Shown in pieces: positions 1-8,200 of a stretch of DNA of 64,000 nt. Below the pieces are notes generated by a model. That model saw only the letters and a list, made by a program, of their open reading frames with translations, was not told the DNA's origin and did no database searches. Source of the DNA: Bordetella genomosp. 8 (GTDB taxonomy: Bacteria; Pseudomonadota; Gammaproteobacteria; Burkholderiales; Burkholderiaceae_B); NCBI RefSeq assembly GCF_002119685.1, contig NZ_CP021108.1, forward strand, positions 1,550,001-1,614,000. Reading direction: 5' to 3'. Made by a program: the position numbers and the translations under genes. The number at the start of each line of letters is the position of its first letter. Positions within the stretch are counted from its first letter, which is position 1.

Positions 1-1125
1 GGTGGCGGCCTGCACGGCAGTTCGGCGGCGCTGCACCTGGCGCGCGCCGGCGTGCCGGCGCTGGTGATCGAGAAGAACTACGTCGGCCGCCATGCCTCGG
101 GCGTGAACGCGGGCGGCGTGCGCACGCTGGCGCGCAACCTGGCCGAAGTGCCGCTGGCGCTGGCCTCGCGCGAGCTCTGGTATCGCATCGGCGAGCTGGT
201 CGATGACGATTGCGGCTTCGAACAGCACGGGCAGGTACGCGTCGCCGAAAACGAAGCCGACGCGGCGACGCTGCGCGAGCGCCTGGCGACGATGCAGGCG
301 CATGGCTACACCCATGAACAATGGATCGCCCGCGATGAATTGCTTGCAATGATTCCCGCCCTGGCGCCCACGGTGCATGGCGGATTGATCGCGCGCGAGG
401 ATGCCGCCGCCGATCCCTACCGCACCACCATGGCGTTCCGCCGCAAGGCCGCCAGCCTGGGCGCGCGTTTCCTGGAGGGCGTGCGCGTGCTGCGCAGCTC
501 GCACGAGCGGGGACAGTGGCGGGTCGAGACGGACGCGGGCGTATATACCGCGCCGCAGGTGCTCAACTGCGCCGGCGCCTGGGCCGACCGCATCGCCGCC
601 GAATGGGGCGAGGCGGTGCCGCTGGCCCCGATCAGCCCGATGATGCTGGTGACCCTGCGCATGGACCATTTCCTGGATGCGGTAGTGCTGGGAACCGGCC
701 GTCCGCTGTCGTTCAAGCAGCGCGCCAACGGCACCGTGCTGATCGGCGGTGGCCGCCGCGCCTGGGTCGACCGCGACGCGGAATGGACCGAACTGGATTT
801 CCACTCGCTGGCCGAGGGCGCACGCACGGTGTGCGACCTGTTTCCGCATATGCGCCAGGCGGTCGTGAATCGCGGCTGGGCCGGCATCGAGGCCGCCATG
901 CCCGACGAGATTCCCGTCATCGGCCGCAGCAGCCGTTACGACAGCGCCTTCCACGCCTTCGGTTTTTCGGCGCATGGCTTCGAACTGGGGCCGATCGTCG
1001 GCCGCATCATGGCCGACCTGATCACCACCGGCGCGACCGATCTGCCGATCGCGCCGTTCTCCATCGATCGGTTCACTGGGCCCTCCGGTGCACCACTTTC
1101 CATTTCCAAGGAGCGTCATCCATGA
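1..1125 (+). CDS. FAD-dependent oxidoreductase, DAO family (5' end missing)
   Basis: The reading frame is open from base 1, so the gene starts upstream; 374 residues are visible. The first residues (GGLHGSSAALHLARAG) are the tail of the N-terminal Rossmann GxGxxG motif that binds FAD. The C-terminal FSAHGFELGP segment is typical of the D-amino-acid oxidase/glycine oxidase (DAO) family. The GTG at 52 lies inside the FAD-binding fold and is not a start. Such enzymes oxidise amines or amino acids to imines plus a reduced acceptor. The stop overlaps the start of a RidA gene (ATGA), which fits an imine-producing oxidase with its imine deaminase. The substrate cannot be told from sequence. Confidence 0.85.
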   Translation, partial: GGGLHGSSAALHLARAGVPALVIEKNYVGRHASGVNAGGVRTLARNLAEVPLALASRELWYRIGELVDDDCGFEQHGQVRVAENEADAATLRERLATMQAHGYTHEQWIARDELLAMIPALAPTVHGGLIAREDAAADPYRTTMAFRRKAASLGARFLEGVRVLRSSHERGQWRVETDAGVYTAPQVLNCAGAWADRIAAEWGEAVPLAPISPMMLVTLRMDHFLDAVVLGTGRPLSFKQRANGTVLIGGGRRAWVDRDAEWTELDFHSLAEGARTVCDLFPHMRQAVVNRGWAGIEAAMPDEIPVIGRSSRYDSAFHAFGFSAHGFELGPIVGRIMADLITTGATDLPIAPFSIDRFTGPSGAPLSISKERHP

Positions 1126-1475
1126 CTGATATCGTGCGCAAGGATTCCAATCAACGCCTGAGCCGTATCGTGATCCACGGCGATACCGTATACCTGGCGG
1201 GCATGACTTCTTCCGCCCAGGGCGGCATCGTCGCCCAGACGCGCGACGTGCTGGCCAAGATCGACGACTGTCTGGCGCAGGCCGGTACGGACAAGGCGCG
1301 GCTGCTGTCGGTACAGATCTGGCTCAAGGACATCGAGCGCGATTTCGCCGGCATGAATCAGGTATGGGCCGAATGGGCGCCGGCCGATGCGCTGCCGACG
1401 CGGGCGACCTGCGAGGCGAAACTGGCCTCGCCCGATCTGCTGGTGGAGATCATCGTCACGGCCGCCAGGCGCTAG
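1122..1475 (+). CDS. RidA family reactive imine/enamine deaminase
   Basis: This 117-residue protein has the YjgF/YER057c/UK114 (RidA) fold length and the motif PTRATCEA with the family's key arginine (R94) and a glutamate near the C-terminus (E109). RidA proteins hydrolyse reactive enamine/imine intermediates in the cytoplasm, usually as trimers. The start is fixed by AAGGAG at 1108-1113 and by the ATGA overlap with the preceding oxidase, which implies translational coupling. The context suggests it clears the imine made by that oxidase. Some relatives in catabolic operons act on pathway intermediates instead. Confidence 0.88.
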   Translation: MTDIVRKDSNQRLSRIVIHGDTVYLAGMTSSAQGGIVAQTRDVLAKIDDCLAQAGTDKARLLSVQIWLKDIERDFAGMNQVWAEWAPADALPTRATCEAKLASPDLLVEIIVTAARR

Positions 1476-1583
1476 CGCCATTAAGCATCCTTGAACGCCC
1501 GCTTAGAAAACTTGAACTGGACGCGGGTGCCGTCGCCTTCCTAGACTGCCGTCATTCGAGAATAACGACAGGCTGGAGACGAG

Positions 1584-2771
1584 GTGCTGAGTAAAGTGCT
1601 GGACAATGTCCGGGTGTTGGACCTGTCGCGTATCCTGGCGGGTCCGTGGTGCACCCAGAACCTGGCCGACCTGGGCGCGGAAGTGATCAAGGTCGAGCGG
1701 CCCGGGCAGGGCGACGACACGCGCAAGTGGGGGCCGCCGTACCTGCGTTCGACCGACGGCGCCGACACCTTCTCGGCCTACTTCACCTGCTGCAACCGCA
1801 ACAAGCAATCCATCTGCCTGGATTTCGCCGACGCCGGTGACCGCGATACGCTGCTCGCGCTGGTGCGCGGCACCGACGTCCTGGTGGAGAACTACAAGGC
1901 GGGCACCCTGGCCCGCTACGGCCTGGACTATGCCACCCTGAAGTCGATCAAGCCCGACCTGATCTATCTGTCGATCACCGGCTATGGCCAGGATGGCCCC
2001 AAGGCCGCGCGGCCGGGCTATGACTATATCTTCCAGGGCATGGGCGGCCTGATGGGCTATACCGGCCGCGCCGACGACGAAGCCGGTGCCGGGCCGCTGC
2101 GCGCCGGCATGCCGGTGGTGGACGTGAGCACCGGCATGTACGCGACGTCGGCCGTGCTGGCGGCGCTGCTGCGGCGCGCCCGCACCGGCGAAGGCGGCTA
2201 CCTGGACATCGCGCTGCTGGATGTCGCGGTGGCCATCAATGCCAACCAGGGCGCCAATTACCTGGTGTCCGGCCGCAATCCCGAGCGTACCGGCAACGCC
2301 CATCCCAATCTGGCGCCGTACGAGGTTTTCCGCGCCAGCGACGGTCATTTCATACTCGCGGTCGGCAACGACGAACAATTCGCACGCCTGTGCGCGCTGT
2401 GCGGGCGTCCGGAACTGGCGGCCGACCCGCGCTTCCTCCACAACACCGGCCGCGTGGAGAATCTGCCGGCGCTGCGCGCCATCCTGGCCGACATCCTGAT
2501 CCTGCGCGACCGCAAGCACTGGACCGACGGCCTGGAGGCCGCCGGTATTGCCTGGGGCCCGGTCAACAGCCTGGAAGAAGTGTTCGCGGACGAGCAGGTG
2601 CGCCATCGCGGCATGCTGCGCCACGCCGAACATCCGCGCTTCGGCACGATCCCGCTGGTGCGCAATCCCATGCTCGCCGGCGAGCCGGATGCGCCGCTGC
2701 GGCCGCCGCCGCTGATGGGCGAGCATACCGACGCCGTACTGGGCCGGCTCGCGGCCCGCGACAAGCCCTAG
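1584..2771 (+). CDS. CaiB/BaiF family (class III) CoA transferase
   Basis: At 395 residues this has the usual length of family III CoA transferases. It begins with the typical LDLSRILAGPWCTQNLADLG stretch and has VVDVSTG with D180 in the place of the catalytic aspartate. These enzymes move CoA between an acyl-CoA donor and a carboxylic acid. The start is GTG, after GGAGACGA. It follows RidA by 108 bases and precedes a Bug-family receptor and a crotonase, suggesting uptake of an organic acid, activation to its CoA thioester, then hydration or isomerisation. The actual acid is unknown; many Alcaligenaceae carry dozens of such genes. Confidence 0.9.
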   Translation: MLSKVLDNVRVLDLSRILAGPWCTQNLADLGAEVIKVERPGQGDDTRKWGPPYLRSTDGADTFSAYFTCCNRNKQSICLDFADAGDRDTLLALVRGTDVLVENYKAGTLARYGLDYATLKSIKPDLIYLSITGYGQDGPKAARPGYDYIFQGMGGLMGYTGRADDEAGAGPLRAGMPVVDVSTGMYATSAVLAALLRRARTGEGGYLDIALLDVAVAINANQGANYLVSGRNPERTGNAHPNLAPYEVFRASDGHFILAVGNDEQFARLCALCGRPELAADPRFLHNTGRVENLPALRAILADILILRDRKHWTDGLEAAGIAWGPVNSLEEVFADEQVRHRGMLRHAEHPRFGTIPLVRNPMLAGEPDAPLRPPPLMGEHTDAVLGRLAARDKP

Positions 2772-2796
2772 ATCCAACCATAACCTGGAGACAACC

Positions 2797-3768
2797 ATGC
2801 ATCGTTCCCTGCGCCGCGCCGCCTGCGCGCTGGCCATCACTCTTGCCACGTCCGCGCCGGCGCTCGCGGCCTATCCTGACCACACCGTGCAGCTCATCGT
2901 GCCGTATGCGCCGGGCGGAACCACCGATCTGCTGGCGCGCATCGTCGCACCCAAGCTGAGCGAGGTATTGGGCCAGTCCGTGGTGGTGGTGAACAAGCCC
3001 GGCGCGGGGGGCGCGCTGGGCAGCGCCTTCGCGGCGCGCGAAGCGGCCGACGGCTATACCCTGGTGATGGCGGTGGAAAGCTCGCACGCCGTGAACCCGA
3101 ACGTCCACCAGAAGTCCAGCTACGATCCGGTGAAGGACTTCGCGCCCATCAGCAACCTGGCGAACGTGCTGGGCGTGCTGGACGTCAGCGGCAGCTCCGA
3201 CATCAAGACCTTCCAGCAGCTGCTGGACACGCTGAAGGCCAAGCCCGGCCGGCTGGCCTTCGGCTCTTCCGGCAGCGGCGGCTACAGCCACCTGTTCGGC
3301 GAGCTCTTCCTGAGCAGCACGCAGACCAAGATGCTGCACGTACCCTACAAGGGCTTGGGGCCGGCGCTGGTCGACCTGATGGCGGGCCAGGTGCAGGTGG
3401 TGTTCGACAACCTGCCGTCGTCCGCCGGCTTCATCGCCTCGGGCAAATTGCGCGCACTGGCGGTGGCGTCGCCGACGCGCGTCAAGAGCCTGCCCGACGT
3501 GCCCACCTATGCCGAACTCGGCTACCCGCAATTGAACACGCCCAGCTGGTTCGGCCTGGCGGCGCCCAAGGGCACGCCCGAGCCGGTGCTGGATACGCTG
3601 AACGCGGCGATCAAGAAAGTGCTGGCCGAGCCTTCGGTGGTGCAGGCCATCGAACAGCAGGGCGCGGTGCCCGACTACACCACGCGCGCCCAGTTCGCCG
3701 CCATCATCGTGCGGTCGAACGAGGTGTGGCGCAAGGTGGTCAGCGATATCGGCTTCGAGAAGATGTGA
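2797..3768 (+). CDS. Bug-family tripartite tricarboxylate transporter substrate-binding protein
   Basis: This periplasmic binding protein of 323 residues has a Sec signal peptide (about residues 1-24, cleavage near APALA/AY), then the Bug hallmark segments YPDHTVQLIVPYAPGGTTD and NKPGAGGALG. Bug receptors deliver carboxylates, often aromatic or nicotinate-like acids, to TctAB-type membrane subunits encoded elsewhere; no TctA or TctB is present here. SD AACCTGGAG precedes the ATG. The family is massively expanded in Bordetella and relatives, which supports the taxonomic reading. The ligand is probably the substrate of the flanking CoA transferase. Confidence 0.92.
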   Translation: MHRSLRRAACALAITLATSAPALAAYPDHTVQLIVPYAPGGTTDLLARIVAPKLSEVLGQSVVVVNKPGAGGALGSAFAAREAADGYTLVMAVESSHAVNPNVHQKSSYDPVKDFAPISNLANVLGVLDVSGSSDIKTFQQLLDTLKAKPGRLAFGSSGSGGYSHLFGELFLSSTQTKMLHVPYKGLGPALVDLMAGQVQVVFDNLPSSAGFIASGKLRALAVASPTRVKSLPDVPTYAELGYPQLNTPSWFGLAAPKGTPEPVLDTLNAAIKKVLAEPSVVQAIEQQGAVPDYTTRAQFAAIIVRSNEVWRKVVSDIGFEKM

Positions 3769-3770
3769 TC

Positions 3771-4556
3771 ATGGCATTCGAACATCCCCATGCCGCGGTC
3801 GCGGTGGACGCACGCGGCGTAGCCACGCTGCAGATCCGCGACGCCGGCAAGCTGAACATACTCAGCCGCCGCGTGGTCGACGGCCTGATCCTGGCGCTGG
3901 AGCACCTGGCCGGGCGCGACGACGTCCGCATCGTGGTGCTGCGCGCCGAACAGGAAAAGGCCTTCGTCGCCGGCTCCGACATCACGGAGATGGCCGCCTT
4001 CGACCAGGCGGGCGCCATCGAATACATCGATCGCCTGCGCCTGCTGTGCGACGGCGTGCGTTTGCTGGCGACGCCGGTGATCGCGCGCATTCCGGGCTGG
4101 TGCCTGGGCGGTGGCATGGAGCTGGCCCTGGCCTGCGACCTGCGCATCGCTTCCGACGCCGCCCGCATGGGCATGCCGGAGGTCAAGGTAGGCGTTCCGT
4201 CCATCATCCATGCGGCGCTGCTGCCCCGGCTGATAGGCAAGGCCCGCGCCAGCTGGATGCTGTTGACCGGCGAAGTGGCCGATGCGCAGGAAGCCCTGGC
4301 CTGGGGACTGCTGGACCGCGTGGTGCCGGCGGCGGACCTGGATCGCGAGGTCGACCGGATTGCGGGTATGCTGGCCGGCCTGGGCCCTCGCGTGCTGGCC
4401 CAGCAGAAGCGTTTGCTGCGAGAGTGGGAAGACGAGCCGCTGGAATCGTCCATCCGCAATGGCGTGCTGGAGTTCGGCGTGGCCTTCGGCACAGGCGAAC
4501 CAGGGCTCTACATGCGCGGCTTCCTCGAAGAAAAAGCGCGCGCCAAGGGCGGTTGA
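3771..4556 (+). CDS. Enoyl-CoA hydratase/isomerase (crotonase) family protein
   Basis: This is a crotonase-fold protein of 261 residues. The oxyanion-hole segments are AFVAGSDITEM (about 65-74) and IPGWCLGGGMELALACDLR. Both glutamates used for hydration are in place (E117 in GGGMEL and E137 in GMPEV), so hydratase activity is plausible, though decarboxylases and isomerases share the fold. The ATG at 3771 lies two bases after the Bug receptor stop, so the two are co-translated. An in-frame GTG at 3726 would put the start inside the previous gene and is rejected. It most likely acts on the CoA ester made by the upstream CoA transferase. Confidence 0.9.
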   Translation: MAFEHPHAAVAVDARGVATLQIRDAGKLNILSRRVVDGLILALEHLAGRDDVRIVVLRAEQEKAFVAGSDITEMAAFDQAGAIEYIDRLRLLCDGVRLLATPVIARIPGWCLGGGMELALACDLRIASDAARMGMPEVKVGVPSIIHAALLPRLIGKARASWMLLTGEVADAQEALAWGLLDRVVPAADLDREVDRIAGMLAGLGPRVLAQQKRLLREWEDEPLESSIRNGVLEFGVAFGTGEPGLYMRGFLEEKARAKGG

Positions 4557-4595
4557 CCGGCAGGGCCGGCGCTCGCCTGGCCACGGAATGTCGCC

Positions 4596-5540
4596 ATGTC
4601 ATACGAGCTGAAGGATCTGCGCCTGTTCAAGGCCATCGTCCAGGCCGGCAACCTGTCCGCCGGCGCCGCCGCCATGCACATGACGGCGCCGGCGGCGAGC
4701 TATCGCCTGAAGAATCTGGAATACGCGGCGGGCAGCCCGCTTTTCCTGCGCACCGCCAAGGGCATGACGCTGACGGCGGCCGGCGAAGCGCTGGCGCGCC
4801 ACGCGGACATCCTGCTGGCCGCGTTGCAGACGATGCAGGAAGAAGTCGGCGCCTACGCACGCAACCTGAAAGGCCGCATCCGGCTGCTGGCCAACAGCAG
4901 TTCGCTCAACGGTTTCATCATTCCCAGCCTGGCGCGTTTCCTGGCGGGCAATGCGCATATCGATGTGGACCTGCAGGAGGCCGACAGCGAGACGATCGCG
5001 GCCGCGATCCGCCGCAACGAGGCCGATATCGGCATCTTCGCCGGACGCAACACCGAGGCCGACCTGCGCTGCGCGCTATATGCCATCGATCGGCTGGTTT
5101 GTGTGGCGCGGCCCGACCACCCGCTGGCCACGCGTGACCGCATCGCCTTCGCCGAAGCGCTGGAGCATGGCTTCGTCTGCATGGACCGCGCGAGCAGCAA
5201 TTTTCACTTCCTGCAGGCGCAGGCCCAGCAGGCGGGGCGCGCGCTGTCCGTACGCGTGCATGCGCATGACTTCGCATCGACCCTGTACCTGGTGCGTGCC
5301 GGGGTGGGACTGGCGCTGGTGCCCACCAGCGTGGCCGAGCCGGGCTTGCGGGACGGCAGCCTGGCGGGAATCGCGCTGACCGATGCCTGGGCGCTGAGGG
5401 CGCTCCACTTGGTGACCCGGGCGGACGCGCCGGCCGCCGGCCTGGCGCGGCAATTCGCCGAAGTGCTGCTGCACGATCCGCAAGTGGCGGCCACGCGCAC
5501 GCGCGAACCCAATGGCGCGTGGCCGGAAGCCGGCGATTGA
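4596..5540 (+). CDS. LysR-type transcriptional regulator
   Basis: A 314-residue protein with an N-terminal winged helix (ELKDLRLFKAIVQAGNLS, residues 3-20, followed by AAAMHMTAPAASYRLKNLE) and a C-terminal periplasmic-binding-like effector domain. It is encoded on the same strand as, and 39 bases after, the crotonase, rather than divergently, so it may close the catabolic operon and control it. The recognition helix has AAS in place of the common AVS, a small variation within the family. The effector is not predictable; the likely target is the 1-4556 operon. Confidence 0.9.
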   Translation: MSYELKDLRLFKAIVQAGNLSAGAAAMHMTAPAASYRLKNLEYAAGSPLFLRTAKGMTLTAAGEALARHADILLAALQTMQEEVGAYARNLKGRIRLLANSSSLNGFIIPSLARFLAGNAHIDVDLQEADSETIAAAIRRNEADIGIFAGRNTEADLRCALYAIDRLVCVARPDHPLATRDRIAFAEALEHGFVCMDRASSNFHFLQAQAQQAGRALSVRVHAHDFASTLYLVRAGVGLALVPTSVAEPGLRDGSLAGIALTDAWALRALHLVTRADAPAAGLARQFAEVLLHDPQVAATRTREPNGAWPEAGD

Positions 5541-5580
5541 GCGGCGAACGCGGACAGGATGCCGGTGCCGGACGCCAGCG

Positions 5581-6447
5581 CTAGGGATGGGCAGCCTGGG
5601 GCGCTGAGGGCAATCGCTGCGCCCGCATGGCGTCGAATTCGTGCGGATCGTGGCTGCAGCAAATGGTGACCTCGTTTTCATGGCCCTGCCGCAGCGCACG
5701 CAGCCTGGCCTGGTTGCCCAGCCGCGCCTTGCGGTCTTTCTCCATCATCCACTGATAGAAGCGCAGGCCGGGTGTGCAACGCGGCCGGTCAGGATCGAGC
5801 TCCTGATGATAGAAGTACGCGTCGCCCGCTTGCAGCAGCCAGCCCTCGTCGCGGCGCACCGCCACGCCGGCGTGGCCCAGTGTATGCCCGTGCAGCGGGA
5901 CGAGGGCGATGTCCTCCCGGACTCCCTCGATCCCGCGGGTGCCCGAGAAACCGAACCAGGTGTCGCCCGTCGCCGGATACTCCTTCCAGCGCCGCCTGGA
6001 TGACCATTGGCGCGGCCGGTAGCGCTGGCGGTCCAGCCAGGTCGACTGCCGGGACGCCGCTTCGCGCTCGGGGCGCGAGAGGTGCACGGTCGCCTCGGGG
6101 AAGTCGTCCAGGCCGCCCGCGTGATCGAAGTCGAGGTGCGTAAGCGCAATGTGCCTGACGTCGCGCGCCTGATAGCCCAGCCGTTCGATCTGCCGGACCG
6201 CCGTCATGGATTCCTTGAAGTCCGGTTTCAGCAAGGCCAGGAAGAACGCGCTCAGGCGCGTGCGCGGCGCATGCACGTCGCGCAGGCCAAAGCCCGTGTC
6301 GATGAGCACCAGCCCGTCGCGCGCGGTTTCGACCAGGATGCAGTGGCAGCAGAGCGTGCCGCGGCACAACAGGCAATCGCTGCGCCCATCCATGAGATGG
6401 CCGCCCAACGGGCAGGACGAGATGCAGTTCAGATGATGGATTCGCAT
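5581..6447 (-). CDS. Metallo-beta-lactamase-fold hydrolase (lactonase-like)
   Basis: A 288-residue protein with the dinuclear zinc signature HLDFDH (H104, D106, D108, H109), a further histidine in HTLGHAG (H192) and D209 in QAGDAYF. The arrangement resembles N-acyl-homoserine-lactone lactonases and related MBL hydrolases. The N-terminal region is unusually cysteine-rich (C8, C12, C25, C28, C33, C35). It has no signal peptide, so it should be cytoplasmic. It is divergent from a four-gene operon whose second protein resembles the homoserine-lactone-dependent AidA family, which makes a lactone substrate attractive, but that is inference. Other MBL hydrolases (thioesterases, glyoxalase II-like) cannot be excluded. 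Confidence 0.85.
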   Translation of the reverse strand: MRIHHLNCISSCPLGGHLMDGRSDCLLCRGTLCCHCILVETARDGLVLIDTGFGLRDVHAPRTRLSAFFLALLKPDFKESMTAVRQIERLGYQARDVRHIALTHLDFDHAGGLDDFPEATVHLSRPEREAASRQSTWLDRQRYRPRQWSSRRRWKEYPATGDTWFGFSGTRGIEGVREDIALVPLHGHTLGHAGVAVRRDEGWLLQAGDAYFYHQELDPDRPRCTPGLRFYQWMMEKDRKARLGNQARLRALRQGHENEVTICCSHDPHEFDAMRAQRLPSAPQAAHP

Positions 6448-6652
6448 GATGGCGCCGAGAGGTAGGCAGCCTTCGGCGCTGCAAGCGGTATGCCGTGGGC
6501 CATGCTTGGGTGACAGGCATGGTTACACGACATTACGGTGGCAGGCCCCCGTAAATACGCCCGCGAGCGGCGGCGTCTGGCACCATTCGCTCCGTTGGCC
6601 GTGGGATCCATGATGCGATTCCAGGAAGGCCGCTTCCAGACTGGAGTTCGCC
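6448..6652. promoter_or_regulatory. Divergent intergenic region between MBL hydrolase and AidA-like operon
   Basis: This 205-base gap must hold promoters for both directions. A short dyad, GAAG-GCCG-CTTC, lies at 6626-6637, just upstream of the SD GGAG of the first right-hand gene. No convincing lux box (CTG-N10-CAG with flanks) and no clear sigma-70 pair were found by eye. Confidence 0.4.
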
Positions 6653-7033
6653 ATGGCGTGGAACACAACGGATGCCGACGTCTATATACGTATCCTGGTC
6701 GACGACCTGGTCGTGACCATGGGACAGAGCAGCGGCATCTACTGGGTCGATAGTTCGAAGGCCTACGTGTCGCGAGGTAGCGTCATCTGCTGGAAAGTCG
6801 AGATGCTGAACCCCAAGTCGCCCGGCCTGTCCACGATCGTGGAGGTCGGCGACTGCAATGCCTGGGGTACGACAGGGACACCCCAGATCGCCGCCGATAT
6901 CAACGACGGCACCGCATACGTGGGCACGGTGGAAACCGCGGGAACGTACCAGTACATCGTTTCGCTTGACGTGGTGGCGAGTACGGGCCAGGTCAACACG
7001 ATAAAGATTACGCCGACGATCAACGTTTCATGA
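6653..7033 (+). CDS. Small beta-rich protein of unknown function, first gene of AidA-like operon
   Basis: A 126-residue protein with no signal peptide, no membrane segment and a composition typical of all-beta folds (alternating hydrophobics, many Gly, Thr, Val). Start set by GGAG six bases before the ATG. Its N-terminal DVYIRILVDDLVV and C-terminal KITPTINV echo the general shape of the larger AidA/PixA-like protein encoded next, so it may be a shortened relative, but similarity is too weak to assert. First of four genes with gaps of only 40, 25 and 13 bases, hence an operon ending in a cysteine protease. I do not recognise a specific family. Confidence 0.7.
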   Translation: MAWNTTDADVYIRILVDDLVVTMGQSSGIYWVDSSKAYVSRGSVICWKVEMLNPKSPGLSTIVEVGDCNAWGTTGTPQIAADINDGTAYVGTVETAGTYQYIVSLDVVASTGQVNTIKITPTINVS

Positions 7034-7073
7034 TCCAGCTGTCCGTGAATTCCATCATGCAGTGGAGCCTGCC

Positions 7074-7604
7074 ATGACTAACGAAATACAGGTAAAGCCG
7101 GAAATACAGGTATTGCCGCCGTCCAGGAACCTGGCGACACGGTCGAAGGCCGCGCTGGTTCCGTCGGAAGACTGGAGTCCCACGAATCCGCAGACCGTGG
7201 TCAGGATAATGGTCGACACTGCCAGCGTGGCTGCCAGCGGGGGCGGCGCGATCGGCATCGGCCAGGCATATATGTTCGATAACCGTGCCGACAACGGCAG
7301 CGGCGCCGAGGGGACGCTCGAGTTGAAGACCGTGGCCCATCCCAGGGACTACATCGGCTTCTATATCGATGCCATCAATCCCAATCTCGGCGATCAGCTT
7401 GCCATCATGGGATTTTCGATTACCAGCGGCGACGTGTTCGGCGGCAGCGCCGGCCATCCGGTGCAGAAGAGCTACAACTATTGGGTGGGCCAGATCATCA
7501 ACGCGTCGAACTCGGCGTACAGGATCAGTTGCTCCCTGACGACGAATGGGCTCAACCAGCAGCAGTTCTTCTTCTCGTGGGACCCGTTCCTTTACGTGGC
7601 CTAG
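7074..7604 (+). CDS. AidA/PixA-like inclusion-body family protein (putative)
   Basis: A 176-residue soluble protein. The middle reads AYMFDNRADNGSGAEGTLELK, followed by a call to polar beta strands, and the end reads QKSYNYWVGQIIN then QQFFFSWDPFLYVA. This pattern (aromatic SYxYW strand, then a final xFxWDPFI/L strand) is what I know from AidA proteins of Burkholderia/Ralstonia and the Xenorhabdus inclusion protein PixA. AidA in those genera depends on acyl-homoserine-lactone signalling; PixA forms cytoplasmic crystals. ATG 7074 follows GGAG; an upstream in-frame GTG at 7062 overlaps that SD and is less likely. The assignment rests on remembered motifs. Confidence 0.6.
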   Translation: MTNEIQVKPEIQVLPPSRNLATRSKAALVPSEDWSPTNPQTVVRIMVDTASVAASGGGAIGIGQAYMFDNRADNGSGAEGTLELKTVAHPRDYIGFYIDAINPNLGDQLAIMGFSITSGDVFGGSAGHPVQKSYNYWVGQIINASNSAYRISCSLTTNGLNQQQFFFSWDPFLYVA

Positions 7605-7629
7605 GATACGCTCTCGGAGGTGGCCCGCC

Positions 7630-8187
7630 ATGGCTATCGCATTCGCGACCGCGCCCACCGGCGCGGATGACACCATCCATGCTTTCCTCAACGGCTTCGT
7701 CGGAGGCGGCTTCCTGGAGCAGATGCCGGCCAAGGCGCGCTTCGATCCGCACGACGTCTCCATTTCGGAATGCCTGCGCATGTACTACCTGCGGGACGAC
7801 GATCTTGCCGCGGCGCGACCCTTGGACCAGGCCAGGCCCGGTGGTTGGCGCTATCTGCTGGTCTCCGGCGGATCCGTCATCAACGATATCTGCGTCGATT
7901 CGGACGCGACCGGCAAACCCGTCGTGGTGTCGACCAGCATCGACACCCCGTTGACGGCGTCCACGGTCGCCGCCTTGCTGGCGGCCGAAGCCGATCCGAG
8001 GACCGCTGCCCAGGATTACGAAGCCCGCGAACTGTATTGCGCCCGAGCCGAATACGTGGCCGTGTTATGGCTGCATGGCGCGGCCGGCGACCTGTTCGTG
8101 CCGATGGCGCCCACCGTAGTGGCGGGTCCGATCGCGCACCACCAGGTGTACGACGCGGCGACTTTCCTGGCCTGGCTGAAGCGTTAA
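7630..8187 (+). CDS. Hypothetical protein in AidA-like/cysteine protease operon
   Basis: A 185-residue soluble protein without signal peptide or membrane helix; a mixed alpha/beta composition. The ATG at 7630 is chosen because GGAGG sits eight bases upstream; the frame extends further back into the previous gene with unrelated Ser/Arg-rich sequence. Noticeable segments are ARPGGWRYLLVSGGSVINDI and AEYVAVLWLHGAAGDLF. I recognise no family. Its position directly before the protease gene (13 bases) would suit an inhibitor, chaperone or substrate of that protease, but nothing in the sequence proves this. Confidence 0.75.
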   Translation: MAIAFATAPTGADDTIHAFLNGFVGGGFLEQMPAKARFDPHDVSISECLRMYYLRDDDLAAARPLDQARPGGWRYLLVSGGSVINDICVDSDATGKPVVVSTSIDTPLTASTVAALLAAEADPRTAAQDYEARELYCARAEYVAVLWLHGAAGDLFVPMAPTVVAGPIAHHQVYDAATFLAWLKR

Positions 8188-8200
8188 CGTGGAGCGACCC

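Noticed and set aside
6448..6652. lux box for the AidA-like operon
   Set aside because: Searched for CTG-N10-CAG with symmetrical flanks; only a short GAAG/CTTC dyad was found, so quorum control is not supported by the DNA.
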